Assembly: GCF_900156205.1 (NCBI RefSeq)
Contig: NZ_FTNA01000007.1
Span: forward strand, 137,039-201,038
Reading direction: 5' to 3'
Length of the DNA: 64,000 bases
Origin: Leptospira interrogans
Lineage (GTDB): Bacteria; Spirochaetota; Leptospiria; Leptospirales; Leptospiraceae
The notes beneath the pieces are model-generated. The model ran no database searches, was not told the DNA's origin, and saw nothing but the letters and a program-made list of their open reading frames with translations. Shown here one piece after another: positions 43,517-54,700 of this stretch (position 1 is the stretch's first letter; each line of letters starts with the position of its first letter). The position numbers and the translations under genes were made by a program.

Positions 43517-43726
43517 ATGAAAATCCTTCTCGATATTAAAGACAACAAAGCTCAAGCACTTCTCTAAATTCTAAAAGTTCTTTCCTCTGTAAAATTCAAA
43601 ATCCTAACCGAAAAAGAAAAGAAAGAAATTCTAAATGGTATCAAACAAAAATTTAAAGAAGCAAAACTAATTCGAGCGGGGAAATGCAAAGCCAAATTAA
43701 TGAAACAACTTTTAGACGAACTTTAA
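43517..43726 (+). pseudogene. Antitoxin frame interrupted by a nonsense codon
   Basis: From ATG 43517 the frame reads MKILLDIKDNKAQALL, then TAA at 43565-43567. It continues in the same frame as ILKVLSSVKFKILTEKEKK and on to KLMKQLLDEL with a stop at 43724-43726. Apart from the single stop codon the 69-codon frame is intact. It overlaps the following toxin gene by 43 nt, an arrangement typical of antitoxin-toxin pairs. The internal MKQLLDEL and helical, lysine-rich character fit a small antitoxin. The reading is inference from layout; translation could restart after the stop. Confidence 0.6.
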
Positions 43727-44013
43727 AATCGAGCCCTCCTCACTTTGAGAAGGAACTTAAACAACTCTCTAAAAAATACCAGTCTATCTCAAAATTCTGG
43801 CCCTCTCTCAAAAACAACTCAGGTATTCCAATCGGGCAAAACTATTACAAGATCCGTATCCCAATCGCTTCTAAAGGGAAATCGGGAGGCGCAAGAGTCA
43901 TTTCTTGCGTCGTTTTCGTAGAAAAAACTGTGTTTCTCGTTTCCATCTACGACAAATCTGAAAAAGAAAATATCTCCGACAAAGATTTAGAAAAAATCAT
44001 TAAGAATCTATAA
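43684..44013 (+). CDS. RelE/HigB-like toxin of a type II toxin-antitoxin pair
   Basis: 109 residues. The core (from about residue 18) reads PPHFEKELKQLSKKYQSI, then YYKIRIPIASKGKSGGARVISCVVF, then VFLVSIYDKSEKENISDKDLEKIIK. These are the three blocks of the RelE-superfamily group with SKGKSGGARVI, mRNA interferases that act on translated mRNA. The frame is intact. The first 17 residues lie in the overlap with the antitoxin frame and are not typical, so the real start may be slightly different. Its partner upstream carries an in-frame stop codon. Confidence 0.75.
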   Translation: MQSQINETTFRRTLKSSPPHFEKELKQLSKKYQSISKFWPSLKNNSGIPIGQNYYKIRIPIASKGKSGGARVISCVVFVEKTVFLVSIYDKSEKENISDKDLEKIIKNL

Positions 44014-44037
44014 TCAAATTCAGTAAATCCCACTAAA

Positions 44038-44065
44038 TAAAAAAGCCCGGGCCTTTCACCGGGCT
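44038..44065 (-). terminator. Terminator, mainly for the minus strand
   Basis: AGCCCGG (44044-44050) and CCGGGCT (44059-44065) form a GC stem. On the minus strand it is followed by TTTTTT, ending transcription of the gene at 44108-44542. It may also serve the toxin gene from the other side. Confidence 0.85.
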
Positions 44066-44107
44066 AATAGAATCTTTTCCAAAATACCACATTTAAAATA
44101 CTGAATA

Positions 44108-44542
44108 TTATCTATTTTGCACGTCCTTACATACCAAGCTACCAATAAACCAGCCCATGTTGACGTCCGTATTCCATCCTCTTTCTAGTTCTTCGCATTT
44201 TACTAAATCCAAGTCGTCCGCACAATCATGAATGTCTTTCAACTTGTATCTTTCATAAAGTCCCAAAGCTTCAAACCTCACAAATATCGTCGCCATTAAG
44301 AAAAATATATTTGCCGTTTCTTTAGAAAGCGCTCGCATGTTCGGGTCCGGATTATTATCTTTCGGATCATACGTATATTTCACAAGTCCACAACTATACA
44401 TCTTTATCAATACTCTTTCTGTTATAATCTGGTTGGCCTCAGCTCCTGAAATCGTTCCAGGATCGTCAATCATACAGTTTGTTTGAGCGCAAAGGGATAT
44501 AACCAAAAACGTATATATAACTACACTCATATACTTTCTCAT
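44108..44542 (-). CDS. Small secreted protein of unknown function
   Basis: 144 residues. The N-terminus MRKYMSVVIYTFLVISLCAQ is a signal peptide; the following TNC could be a loose spirochaetal lipobox, but this is uncertain. The mature part has a helical centre (SKETANIFFLMATIFVRFEALGLYERY) and several cysteines (KMYSCG, IHDCADD, VKCEEL, LVCKD), which suggests disulfides. Family not recognised. It has its own terminator directly downstream. The gene lies between the toxin-antitoxin remnant and a second small orphan gene, so this may be a mobile or exchanged segment. Confidence 0.6.
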   Translation of the reverse strand: MRKYMSVVIYTFLVISLCAQTNCMIDDPGTISGAEANQIITERVLIKMYSCGLVKYTYDPKDNNPDPNMRALSKETANIFFLMATIFVRFEALGLYERYKLKDIHDCADDLDLVKCEELERGWNTDVNMGWFIGSLVCKDVQNR

Positions 44543-44590
44543 TTCTGTTTTTCTTTTTTTCTAACCTTTACTTTTTTAAAGCTCATGCAC

Positions 44591-44616
44591 AAAAAAAGCC
44601 CGGTATTTTACCGGGC
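44591..44616 (-). terminator. Terminator after the 65-codon orphan gene
   Basis: A perfect stem GCCCGGTA/TACCGGGC (44598-44616) with a 3-nt loop, followed on the minus strand by TTTTTTT. Confidence 0.88.
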
Positions 44617-44676
44617 AAATCCTTGCTAATCTCTACTTTTCAGTATTACATTTTACTCAAATCTTAAAACATACAT

Positions 44677-44868
<192 letters not shown>

Positions 44869-45124
44869 GTGACTCACCTCTTCAGATGTGTTTTCTCAAA
44901 AATTAGAGGCTAACGTTAAAACGATTTGCTTCGTGTACACGTAACGTTGCCAGTTTTTGCAAAAGTGATTCAATACATATATTTTTAGCACAAAAAAATT
45001 CCTGAACCTAATTTGTGATTTAAATATATTTTTATATTCACAAATTAATAAATATGAACTTCCTTTCTATTTTTACGTCTATCACATTTTATGACGAAAC
45101 TAAAAAAAATGTGTCAATATCCAA

Positions 45125-46075
45125 ATGAACTCATGTTCTGTTTCTGACTTGCCTTGGCTCTGGTTTCTCATCACAGAAAATCTTATCTTCGTCTTTCTCT
45201 GGAAATTCTCTCCAAAACAAGTTTTACATGTTTTCAAAATTCTAAAAGTACAATGGTCACATTTTTTGAAACTTGAGAAAAAGAAAGGACGTCCCAGTTT
45301 ACGAAAATACTGGGAAAAATATTACCATATTAAAGATATGTTAGTAAACAATATCACTTGGGGTGCATCCAGAATTCATTCCGAACTTCTTTTACTTGGA
45401 TACGATATCTCTCTATCTTCCGTTAAAAGGATAATTCGAAGAATTCAAAAACGAAATAATCCTTTCAAAGGCCATCTAACCACTTGGTTAAACCTAATTT
45501 ATCAAATCAAAGAATATACAGTTGCAACTGATTTTTGTAGAATTCAAACCATTTACGGAACTACTCTTTATTCTCTCAGCTTCATTCATATCGCGTCCAG
45601 AAAGATTGTGCATCTAAATATCACTACCAATCCTACAAGAGACTGGGTTTTGAAACAAATTCAAGAAGCTAAATCGCTTTTTCCAGAATTTGCAATTTTA
45701 CTTTGGGACAATGATACTTTATTTTCAGGAAGAAAGCTTTTGAATGGATTAGAATCGCTAGGAATACAATCTCTTCATACTCCAATGTCTGCACCCTGGT
45801 GCAATGGTATCATGGAACGTTGGTTCGGGTCGGTAAGGAGAGAATGTCTAAATCATATTCCGATCTTCTCTTTGGGTCATGCCCAAGCCATTACATCGGA
45901 ATATGTTAATTACTACAACTTTTGGAGACCACATCTTGCTCTTAACAAAGATTCTCCCTGTGGTCGAGCTGTTACTTTTTCTTCTTATACCTCCAAAGTT
46001 ATCAAACGAAAAGTCCTTGGGGGCTTACATCATATTTATATAAATGTCGAGGCTCCGTTTCAAAATGTCGCTTAA
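45125..46075 (+). mobile_element. rve/DDE-type transposase (integrase core domain)
   Basis: 316 residues. The integrase core (about 130-290) has the first Asp in VATDFCRIQTIYG, the second in LLWDNDTLFSG, and the Glu in CNGIMERWFGSVRRECLNH; NYYNFWRPHLAL is the usual end of the domain. Ahead of it WGASRIHSELLLLGYDISLS is the helix-turn-helix-like segment seen before the core in IS3/IS481-type enzymes. All three DDE residues are present, so it may be active. The first 45 residues (MNSCSVSDLPWLWFLITENL) are hydrophobic and atypical, so the start may be wrong. I could not find matching inverted repeats at the ends, and no second orf is present. It sits directly beside a remnant of a large effector gene. 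Confidence 0.8.
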
Positions 46076-46620
46076 CATACGTTAGTAGTCAATTTCTAAA
46101 TAACTATACAAACGACGGTTTTTGGACTAGGGCACTGCTAATGTAGTAGCTACTCCTCTATATCCTTTGGTTATTAAACTCGTTAAACCACCGCTAAATA
46201 ATTTTCTATCTAACAACAATACTGATCCAGGGCTTCCTGTAATAAAACTACCACCTAACAGTAAATTGTCCCTTTTCTGTATTTCTCTTTCTGCTTGGTG
46301 TCTTACTACAAAGTCAGACGCTTGTCTGGACCACAGATCTATCTTAGCTTGATCCCAGTGGTTTTGTTTACCGTATTCTTTTACACTCGCACTCGCTAGG
46401 CCTACTTGATCCCCGCTCCAAGTGCGTTAGGGGCGAATTTCTCTACGCTAGCGCTTCGAGAAAACGCGCTCTTCGCTTCAATCTGCAAAGCAACATTTCA
46501 AATTCTTCGTATATTCAAAAGTAACAATGTTTTAAATCATATTGCATTGCAGTATTTTCGCTTCGATCGCTTTCGCAGTTGTAAGTCAAAGTTTTGTCCG
46601 TTTCATGCAAAACCATTTTG
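46076..46620. other. Spacer with effector-gene remnant
   Basis: Besides the 293-bp remnant at 46135-46427, the rest (46428-46620) is not recognisable and has no supported gene. Confidence 0.6.
46135..46427 (-). pseudogene. Remnant of a third large Hint-effector gene
   Basis: A fragment nearly identical to 51000-51271 of the neighbouring giant gene. It begins and ends abruptly. On the minus strand it is still open and encodes SASVKEYGKQNHWDQAKIDL through SGGLTSLITKGYRGVATTLA. It carries seven more codons than the neighbour at LLGG...DRKL (SFITGSPGSVLLL in place of NPALFL). It therefore derives from a different paralog, not from a simple duplication of the existing gene. No start, no stop and no Hint part remain. 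Confidence 0.85.
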
Positions 46621-47460
46621 TTATGGCTTCATCAGCTCCTTTTGATAATATTTTTCACCAAGGGTATTGGAGATTTCATCGATACAAGTTTTTGAATCCT
46701 CTCCGTTTCCTTTCGATTCATAGATTTCCAAAATCTCAGTCGCCACGATAATGTTATCATGATATACTTTTTTTCGATCTACTTTGAATTGGCTTCGTAT
46801 CTTGTCATACGATTGGATCGGAACCTTCAAATAACCTTCTTTAAACGGAATTCCTGCTTCTTGGAAAGAAACTAGTTTTAAGTTTTTGAATATCTTCCCT
46901 CCTCGCGGACCACCTTCCAGTTCTTCCGGAATTAAAAAATAAAAACGCACTTTTTTGGGAAAGGAAATTTGAGTAAATAGCTTGTTAATAAAATTGTCTT
47001 TTGTTATAAAAGATAACTGAAAATAAATATTCTTTTCTTCTAATGTAATCGGAGAAAGAACAACTTCACCAATTCCTTTGTTCTTAGACAAATCAAAACA
47101 AGCTGAATGCATTTCGTTGTATTGAATTCCGTAAGGCGATGACTTTCCACAAGTCGACTCCGCCCATTCTTTAAGTTTTACAAAGTCCTTTGGTTTTGTT
47201 GCATTAGAATATTTTGATGCAATTTTTGGATGTTTGTAAAAACTACTGGCCCAATCCACAGCATCGCCGGGCGTTCCAGAAAAGATATCATACCAAGTGC
47301 CTTTGATTACATCCCCTTCCTTCATCTTCGGGATTTTGTACAACTCAGGGTTTCCATCTTTGCCAATACAATCTTTAACTGGATACGGATCGGCTTGTCC
47401 CCAAACCGATACACTCAATCCTAAAATAAACAATACAAAAAGCGAATATACGAACTTCAT
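46621..47460 (-). CDS. Secreted protein, candidate immunity protein of the C39-like module
   Basis: 279 residues with a clear signal peptide (MKFVYSLFVLFILGLSVSVWG) and no lipobox, so periplasmic or surface-located. The mature protein has a few cysteines (KDCIG, STCGKSS, HSACFD, KTCIDE) that may pair. I do not recognise a domain; ERNIYFQLSF-like text (EEKNIYFQLSFITKDN) suggests a beta-rich core. It starts 9 bp downstream of the stop of the C39-like peptidase frame on the same strand. In polymorphic-toxin loci this is the place of the immunity gene, which is the basis for the proposal; nothing in the protein itself proves it. Confidence 0.55.
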   Translation of the reverse strand: MKFVYSLFVLFILGLSVSVWGQADPYPVKDCIGKDGNPELYKIPKMKEGDVIKGTWYDIFSGTPGDAVDWASSFYKHPKIASKYSNATKPKDFVKLKEWAESTCGKSSPYGIQYNEMHSACFDLSKNKGIGEVVLSPITLEEKNIYFQLSFITKDNFINKLFTQISFPKKVRFYFLIPEELEGGPRGGKIFKNLKLVSFQEAGIPFKEGYLKVPIQSYDKIRSQFKVDRKKVYHDNIIVATEILEIYESKGNGEDSKTCIDEISNTLGEKYYQKELMKP

Positions 47461-47469
47461 ACTAATCTC

Positions 47470-48582
47470 CTATTTCTTCTTCCTTAAGATATATCCATAT
47501 CCAAGCGAAAATTTGTCAAATGGGTAATGCACATATTGGCCCGATGTTCCTGTGCCTTTGTATTTTTTTACATTTGCATCTCCCCAAGAGTCATGTACGA
47601 TATATCCTTTTGAATCATATCCAACAATTGTCACTACGTGACCGTATCCGGTAAAATCTCCTCCTGCCACCACTGCATTTCCATGTTTAATCTGGTCGAT
47701 GATCCAAGGTTTTACTTTGTCCAAGGAACTTTTGGCTCGAGCTTCAAGTTTGTTATTGTACCCTCTCATCTCTTGCTCTAAGGCGAAATCAGAATCAAAG
47801 TCTTCGCGCTTTGGTATCGTCGGCTTCTTCACATCATTGTAAACGCTTCCCTTTTGTGGAATTTCAAAACCAAAATGAGACAATGCCTTCTCAGAAATCT
47901 TTTCAATGGTTATTCCACTCGGTTTGATGCCATCTGGGTTCTTTTTATTCGCAAGTGTTACACCGTATTCTTGGATTTCTCTCGCTATCATTATCTGAGA
48001 ACGGCCAAAATCATGGACTTGGGCATCCGTCATCTTAAATCCAAGTCCACGCATTACAGTTCCAGGCGCCGCTGAATTACAAATCCCTGATTGATCTAAG
48101 TGATCTCCCGATTTCGGTAATTCATATATTATCTTTTTGTTATTTGCTGTTAAATCCTGGTAATACGTTTCTCTTTGAGTCGATGCCGTATATCCAAGCA
48201 ACACTCGACCGCCGTCTGTTGTATTGATATAACTACGACTTTCTCCGTCTACGTTCATCGTATGTGTTTTCGTTTTACCATTCCCATCCTTCTCAAAGTG
48301 ATAACCTCGCTCATTTGCAAACTTGTCCGTATAATCTACATGGAACCTAACTGAATTCGGATCACTCGGATTCAAGTGTGGTAAGTTGCCCGCAAAGTCT
48401 ACATTACCTGTCCAGTTTAGATATTTGTCATATATCTTAGGATTAGTATAATACTCACCCTCTCTCTGATACTGTTTTAACTGGATATCTTTTCCGTCCG
48501 CCGTCGGCTCGATATACAAACGGTCATTTTTGTGATATTGATTACTCGCTGATTCGTAGTAATGCGGTTGTTTTCCTATCAC
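47470..48582 (-). CDS. C39-like papain-fold peptidase module, detached effector C-terminus
   Basis: 370 codons open from a GTG at 48582. The second half is a C39-like cysteine peptidase: Cys 168 in SGICNSAAPGTVMRGLG, His 315 in GYGHVVTIVGYD, Asp 331 in YIVHDSWGD. The GHVVTIVGYD...VHDSWG text is the peptidase_C39_2 pattern. It would cut peptides or isopeptide bonds. The frame is the same as that of the giant gene upstream and is separated from it only by two TAG codons (48724-48726 and 48625-48627). It therefore looks like the original C-terminal toxin module of that protein. AAAGGA lies only a few bases before the GTG, so independent translation is possible but the signal is tight. Without a signal peptide a separate product would stay in the cytoplasm. 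Confidence 0.7.
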   Translation of the reverse strand: MIGKQPHYYESASNQYHKNDRLYIEPTADGKDIQLKQYQREGEYYTNPKIYDKYLNWTGNVDFAGNLPHLNPSDPNSVRFHVDYTDKFANERGYHFEKDGNGKTKTHTMNVDGESRSYINTTDGGRVLLGYTASTQRETYYQDLTANNKKIIYELPKSGDHLDQSGICNSAAPGTVMRGLGFKMTDAQVHDFGRSQIMIAREIQEYGVTLANKKNPDGIKPSGITIEKISEKALSHFGFEIPQKGSVYNDVKKPTIPKREDFDSDFALEQEMRGYNNKLEARAKSSLDKVKPWIIDQIKHGNAVVAGGDFTGYGHVVTIVGYDSKGYIVHDSWGDANVKKYKGTGTSGQYVHYPFDKFSLGYGYILRKKK

Positions 48583-48723
48583 TTTTCCTTTCTTGTCAAG
48601 AATCGGCTCTCCACCCTTTCTTATCTACGTCGAACCCTCAAAATCAAAACTTTCTCTATCTGTCGCCTGTGCTATTCTGTCAGCTATCGACGTTTTTACT
48701 TTTGCTAATACATCCCGCATTTT
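48583..48723 (-). pseudogene. Linker between Hint domain and peptidase module, with an in-frame stop
   Basis: In the frame of both neighbours it reads KMRDVLAKVKTSIADRIAQ, then ATDRESFDFEGST, then TAG (48627-48625), then IRKGGEPILDKKGK into the peptidase frame. The region is coding-like throughout, which argues that one polypeptide once crossed it. Confidence 0.65.
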
Positions 48724-51700
48724 CTAATCATAGTTATGAACTACATAACCAATTCCGAATACATCCCCACCAACTACATACGTATGATTGTCCTCTACTT
48801 CTAAGTTATAAACTTTTGTAGGTTCTGTGTTGTAATAGTAAATTCCCGTTACGGTTCCCCAACTTCCGTCGGATCTTAATACCTGATCCCTAAGTCGAAG
48901 GTCTTCTACTTTCACCCACTGCGAGGACAAACTAGCCGTTTCTTCTGCATTACGTTTCTGCAATACAGCTCCACTTGGATTCATTACATGTTCATGAGTT
49001 GTAAAACTTCTTTCTACTCCTCTCAAATCAAACGGTTGAACTTCTTGTGCATTCTGCGTCTTACGTCTAAACGGGTGGTTCCAAGTTGTATGGATTTCTT
49101 CTTCTCCATCAAGCTCCAGAAAGAATAGTTGGGGAACCTCGTGCATGAAGACTTGAGTAACTCTTTTATTCTCAAACGTATTTGTATTCTCGTTCCAAGA
49201 ACGCACTACATCACCGATTCTAATCTCTTCGATATTTGCAAACTCATAATCTTCGGAACTAAACCCGCTCAAACTTGCTCCGTTCGAAGCGCTTGATATA
49301 TTAATATTTCCGTATATTTTAATATTTTTGTTTTTTAGTTTTGTTATTTTGGACCCAGACACAAAACAAGTATCTAAGTGAAAAACCCCGGCCTTATCAA
49401 CCATCTTACTACCGTCGTTTGCAAATCCAAAACTCTGAGCAATATCACCTACAAGACCGGTTACAAACTTACCAAACGTAGAAGTCGCACTTTTACCTTC
49501 GTTAAATCTTACTTCAATTCCACTTCGTTCACCGGCTCGGGTTACTTCTTCCTTCCACTTCTGTAAACCCTCTGGAGTTTGAGACATTTTTTCTTTGTGT
49601 GCATTCCATTTCTCTAATAACTTCTCGGGATTCGCATTCTCCATATCGATTCCACCCTTACCGTCTCTCGGAAGCGCTGAGTCTATTTCCCTTTCTGTAA
49701 ACAAAGGTTTGTCCATCTTACTACCCAAACTAATCTCTTTCATTAAAATCTCTATTTGGTTTCTTTCATGGTTCTCCGAAGAATTTTCAGCCGCTTGACC
49801 CTGATTAAATTCGTTCTGAAAGTTACTGTTAAAAGACACTGGTTCAAACCCGTGCGTATTTGTATCATACGTCAAGGTTCCGATGGTCGCTCCTTTCATA
49901 CCTTGCACACTCAACCCTATCTTCCCATCATTACCAAAATCTAATGTTCCTCCGCCTCCTCTCAGTCTCTGTGGGATCGCTGTATTTCCATCACTGTTGT
50001 AAGATACAGACGCACTTGCATGGCCGGTCTTACTTGCAGATACATTAAAACTTGCATTCGCCCAGCTTTGTCCACCGATATGGTTTTTGTCGTAGCTTGC
50101 GTTCGCTGTGTAATCTCCGCTCTTAAAGTTGTAATCAAGTCCTAAGCCCAATCCGCTCGTAAAGTTTGTATTTACGTTCATTCCGAGTCCCGAGTCTTGA
50201 TTGTAACTCAGTCCGAAATTTAAGTTACTCATCTTCATAGCAGATACTACTGTTTGCATCGCTTCACCTAACGCCGATGCTTTCGCTCCTGATATGTTCA
50301 CTGAGAACCCGCCTCCCCAGCCTCCTTTTACCTCATGTTGACCCGTTAAGAGGTTTGCGTTTTGGTGTTTGGTATAGCTTACATATCCTGTTAAAGGCGT
50401 TCTTACTCCCATCGTCGCCGCTGAGATAACTCCGTTTACGAGGGCTGATAGTGCTCCGTTCGTTCCGTTGATACTACCTTCTACTCCCATGCTTACCGCT
50501 GTGCTTGCGGCTAACGCTAATATTTGGCCGTTCGTTAGTCCTGTCGCTACTACCGTTGACACTCCTCCTACAGAAGCTGTTGTTGTCGTTCCGGTTTGGA
50601 TGGCCAATGTAGAAAGCCAACTGTTCGCCGCTCCCGATGCCGCTCCCGCTGTAAAATATATCGCTGCTGCTGCAGCCGCTACTTGTACTATCGTTTGGGC
50701 GTCTCTTAGACGTTGTTCTTTCGCTTGTTTCTTTTCTTCTTTTGCGTCTATATGATGTTTTAGTAATAATCCTAGGTTATGCGCCGCTTCCTTGTCTCCG
50801 GGTATAAAGGTTTCCCCAATCACATCAAACAACTGGTTACGCATTTCTGTTTCTATATACGATTTATTGATAATTCCTTGACCGGTTCTTGCTTTGACGT
50901 CTTCTTGTGTAATCGTATTACGCCAATCTCTCGTCTGGTCATATACACTATCTCTAAATGCAGAAGACACTACCCCTTCGCCTAACATATTTCCTACGTC
51001 TGCTAATGTAGTAGCTACTCCTCTATATCCTTTGGTTATTAAACTCGTTAAACCACCGCTAAATAATTTTCTATCTAAGAAAAGGGCTGGGTTACCACCT
51101 AACAGTAAATTGTCCCTTTTCTGTATTTCTCTTTCTGCTTGGTGTCTTACTACAAAGTCAGACGCTTGTCTGGACCACAGATCTATCTTAGCTTGATCCC
51201 AGTGGTTTTGTTTTCCGTATTCTTTTACACTCGCACTCGCTAGGCCTACTTGATCCCCGCTCCAAGTGCGTATATCGTCTTTGAGGTTCTTTAGTTTTAT
51301 GTCATTGATCGCCGTTCTTAGGTTCTGATTGATTTCTCTTTCATATCTCTCTGACGTCAAACCCAAGTCCCCAGTTATATGAGCCGTTCCGTTTATTAAC
51401 GCTCCTATTACTTCCCCCCGCATTCCTTCTAAATTCGCTAATCCAACCTTTAAATCACCTAACACAGAGTTTATGGAAAAAGCTCCCGATCTTCTGCCTA
51501 ACTCTTCTTTGGCTTGTTTCATTTGAAAATAGTCGGCTACATATTGGGATGCAAATCCGGTAAACTCTGGGGACCAGTGTTGGCTTTCTCCATACTTCTG
51601 TACTGCAAAACCTATCATGCTGTTCTTAAATTCTTTCCAACGATTTAAAGCAGCAAGGTCATTTGTATGAGCGGTTCTCATTCCTATATCATAGATCCCG

Positions 51701-54700
51701 CCGCTTATCATCCCAAACGCCCTACCTTCTATCGAATCTAAATGTTTCCCAAGTCCTAAATGTCTAGATTCTAAATGATGTTTGGCACGATCCGCTTCTA
51801 AATGAGCAACTAAACCACCCGACAAAAGCGCCGCCGCGTCCGGTGGTAAATCAAACGCATTCGAAAGCGCCGTTGCTACTACGTCTTGTATTGCTTGTCT
51901 GGATTGATTCGCTACCCATTGACCCGTTTTCATTCCACCGTATAACACCGATTCGGCGTAATTCGCAATCAAGTTCGCTATTTTTACTTTGTTGTTTACG
52001 TCGTTGGCCGCTATCGACGCGTTATGATCATTTTCCATTTGAGCGTTTTTTACTTCGTTAAACAGTCCCGCTGTATATTTGTTCGAAGAAAAATACGTAT
52101 TCAAGTTTCCAAACGAACCATTGACCAAATCACCGATTCCGTTTTCTTTTGAGTTAAAAATGTCTCCTAACCTAGACGCTCCCCTTCCTAATAAAAGTGC
52201 TTTAGGATCAGGAGGGGCAATCGTTACGATTCGATCACTTTCATCATAACAATAAGATCCGCTTTGAGTAGCATCCGCTCCACACTGGCTTGAATTTCCG
52301 TTATAAATATTTCTATGTGCGGTTATATTTCCTTTCGAATCAATTACTACGTTTTCGTATGTGTTTTCTGTGTATTGTCTACATCCTGCATTTGTTAGAT
52401 TCTCTCCACATACGTCTTTACTGGTAATCCAATCTCCAACGGTCATTTGTTTTGTTTCACCGTCTTCATCCGTAAACATACGGATGTTTCCATTTTCGTC
52501 TAACACGTATGTGGTACTAATATCTTCCCCAGAATATTTGTCTTTTGTTGTGATCGTTTTGGTTCTTAGATGATGAGCATCTATCAAGGCTTGTTGACCG
52601 TTTTGACTAAACTGTCTTTCGTTTCTCATCGACTCGGCCACATTTTGCATATAACCTAAAATGTTATCCATCAATGCATTGTTAGTAGATGACAACAAAG
52701 TCAAGTTAGACACTCCCGTAATCGCCCTACTCATACTCGATCCGAAAGTACTTAACAAATTGAAATTGGGAACCCCTCTATTAGCATCTCTATCTAAGTT
52801 TTCTAATATATCTCCCCCGTACGAATTAAACTTTCTGATCTCTAAAGGTTTTATCCCTGAATCCAACTGGCCTTTATTTAACCCCGCCAACACTTGCCCA
52901 GTCAGTTGCCCGTAGTTACTTTGTCCTTGTCCGTTTTTTAATGCGTTGGAAGCGGCATCAAAAGCGTTTTGTGCTTGTTGTTGTAATTGACCCATTTGTG
53001 CCAGCCAACTCGATTCATGATCTTGTAAATCTTGAACACCCGCATTGTATGCGTTTTGTGCGTCCGTTAACGCGGTTTGCATTTGTGTTTGCCAATTCGC
53101 ATACTGTGCGTTATACGAAGCTACTTGTGCGGTCCAGTTTGTAACCGAAGGCATAACGTTTGTCATCCAGTCGTGTTGAAAACCTTGTAACTGTAAAACT
53201 AAATCTTGATAAGTGGATACGTTCGCATACGCGTTGTTATTCGTTACCGTAAAAGACAACTCTATCCAAGCGTAGTCTTGGTAGTGTTCTATATCCGCTA
53301 AAAACGGAACACCAGCCCAAACTCCCAATTCTCTAGCTATATAACGGTTAAAGTCATATCCTCTTTGGGAAAAAGTATCATTGGCTCCATAAATTCCAGG
53401 ATCAGGATGAAATATATCCCCGGAATGGCATCCCAATGGGTCCGGACAATATTGGTTCGGTCCTCCGTTTGGATGAGGGTCATTATCCTCATTCATAAAG
53501 GCTCTTAAATCCGCTTGATTGATTCCTGTAATCGTCATCCCAGGACCTAACCCATTCGGTCCAAACAGTCCCGCTAAATACGATCCGTCTCCGATCATGC
53601 TACTTTCATACGCGTTCATAATCCAGTTCGCTAGTTCTGTCTGAGAAATCTGACCCGTAATCAATTGTATGATCTTTTTCCCAAGTCCACCGGCTCCTTC
53701 CGTAAATCCTCCGTTAAATAACTCATTTATCGAAACTTCCGCCGTAGTTAAACTAGCGCTTCCGCTAAAATGGTTAAAACTCATCCCACCATAAGCAGTA
53801 TGATAATTCAGTGCCTGATTGTCGTAAGGTCCTGTTCCTTGACCATACGTATACGTATGGCTCGCACCTCCTCCGTTCTGATAATTGATTGCACTTTGTA
53901 ACGCACCTTGAGTCGCAAGTAACTCATTGTGTAAAAAGTTACTCATTAAACTAGAAGCATATAGAAAGCTTGCTTCCATTTCTTGCACTTGACAGGTATG
54001 TCCGGCCTGACAAGTCACACAGCGGCTATCGCCTACAGTACAACTATTTGCAAAATAAGAACCGGTCATCGACGCAGGATTTGTATTATCTACAACCGCG
54101 CTATAACAAGTATGTCCAGCGGCACAAGTGGTTCCAGCTACAAAGCTGTTGCTCGTTATATCATATAAACCTTTTATACAACTCGTTCCTGTATTTAAGC
54201 AGTTAGAGTTATAGCTAAGCATTGTACCGCTGCTGTAATCAAATATAGCCGGCATTATAAATCCGTCTTGCATTGCATTTACTACGTTATTGATTACGTT
54301 CTGAAATGCTCTACCGTCCGCGTTTAATCCCGTTCTGATAATCAAACTCTCTCTTTGACTTCCATCACAGATATGTCCACCCGGACAACCCGCTTGTACA
54401 TAACTGCTAGTATTATTATCATATAATACGTTTGCACATACATGCCCTACAGGACAATTCCCTGCTGTATAAAACTGACTCGTTACCGTATCGTATTGAT
54501 AGGTAACGCACACATGGCCGCCGGGACAACTTCCTTGTACATAACTGTTTGTATTATTGTCATACACAACACTCATCGTGTTCCAAAATAAACCGTTCGA
54601 GTTTAAAAACGATTGGTATCCTTCTAAACTAGACAAGATCTGATCTTTAGTTCCTGCTTGAGATTGTTGTATCTGTGCCAAATGAGCCTGATACTGTAAT

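Noticed and set aside
44880..46130. Terminal inverted repeats of the transposase at 45125
   Set aside because: I compared the flanks by eye and found no convincing matching ends or target duplication, so no IS boundaries are given.
48625..48726. Recoding of the two TAG codons as an amino acid
   Set aside because: No structure or gene for TAG recoding is visible, and other genes here (for example 48724 itself under that reading) would be affected. Mutation or gene splitting is simpler.
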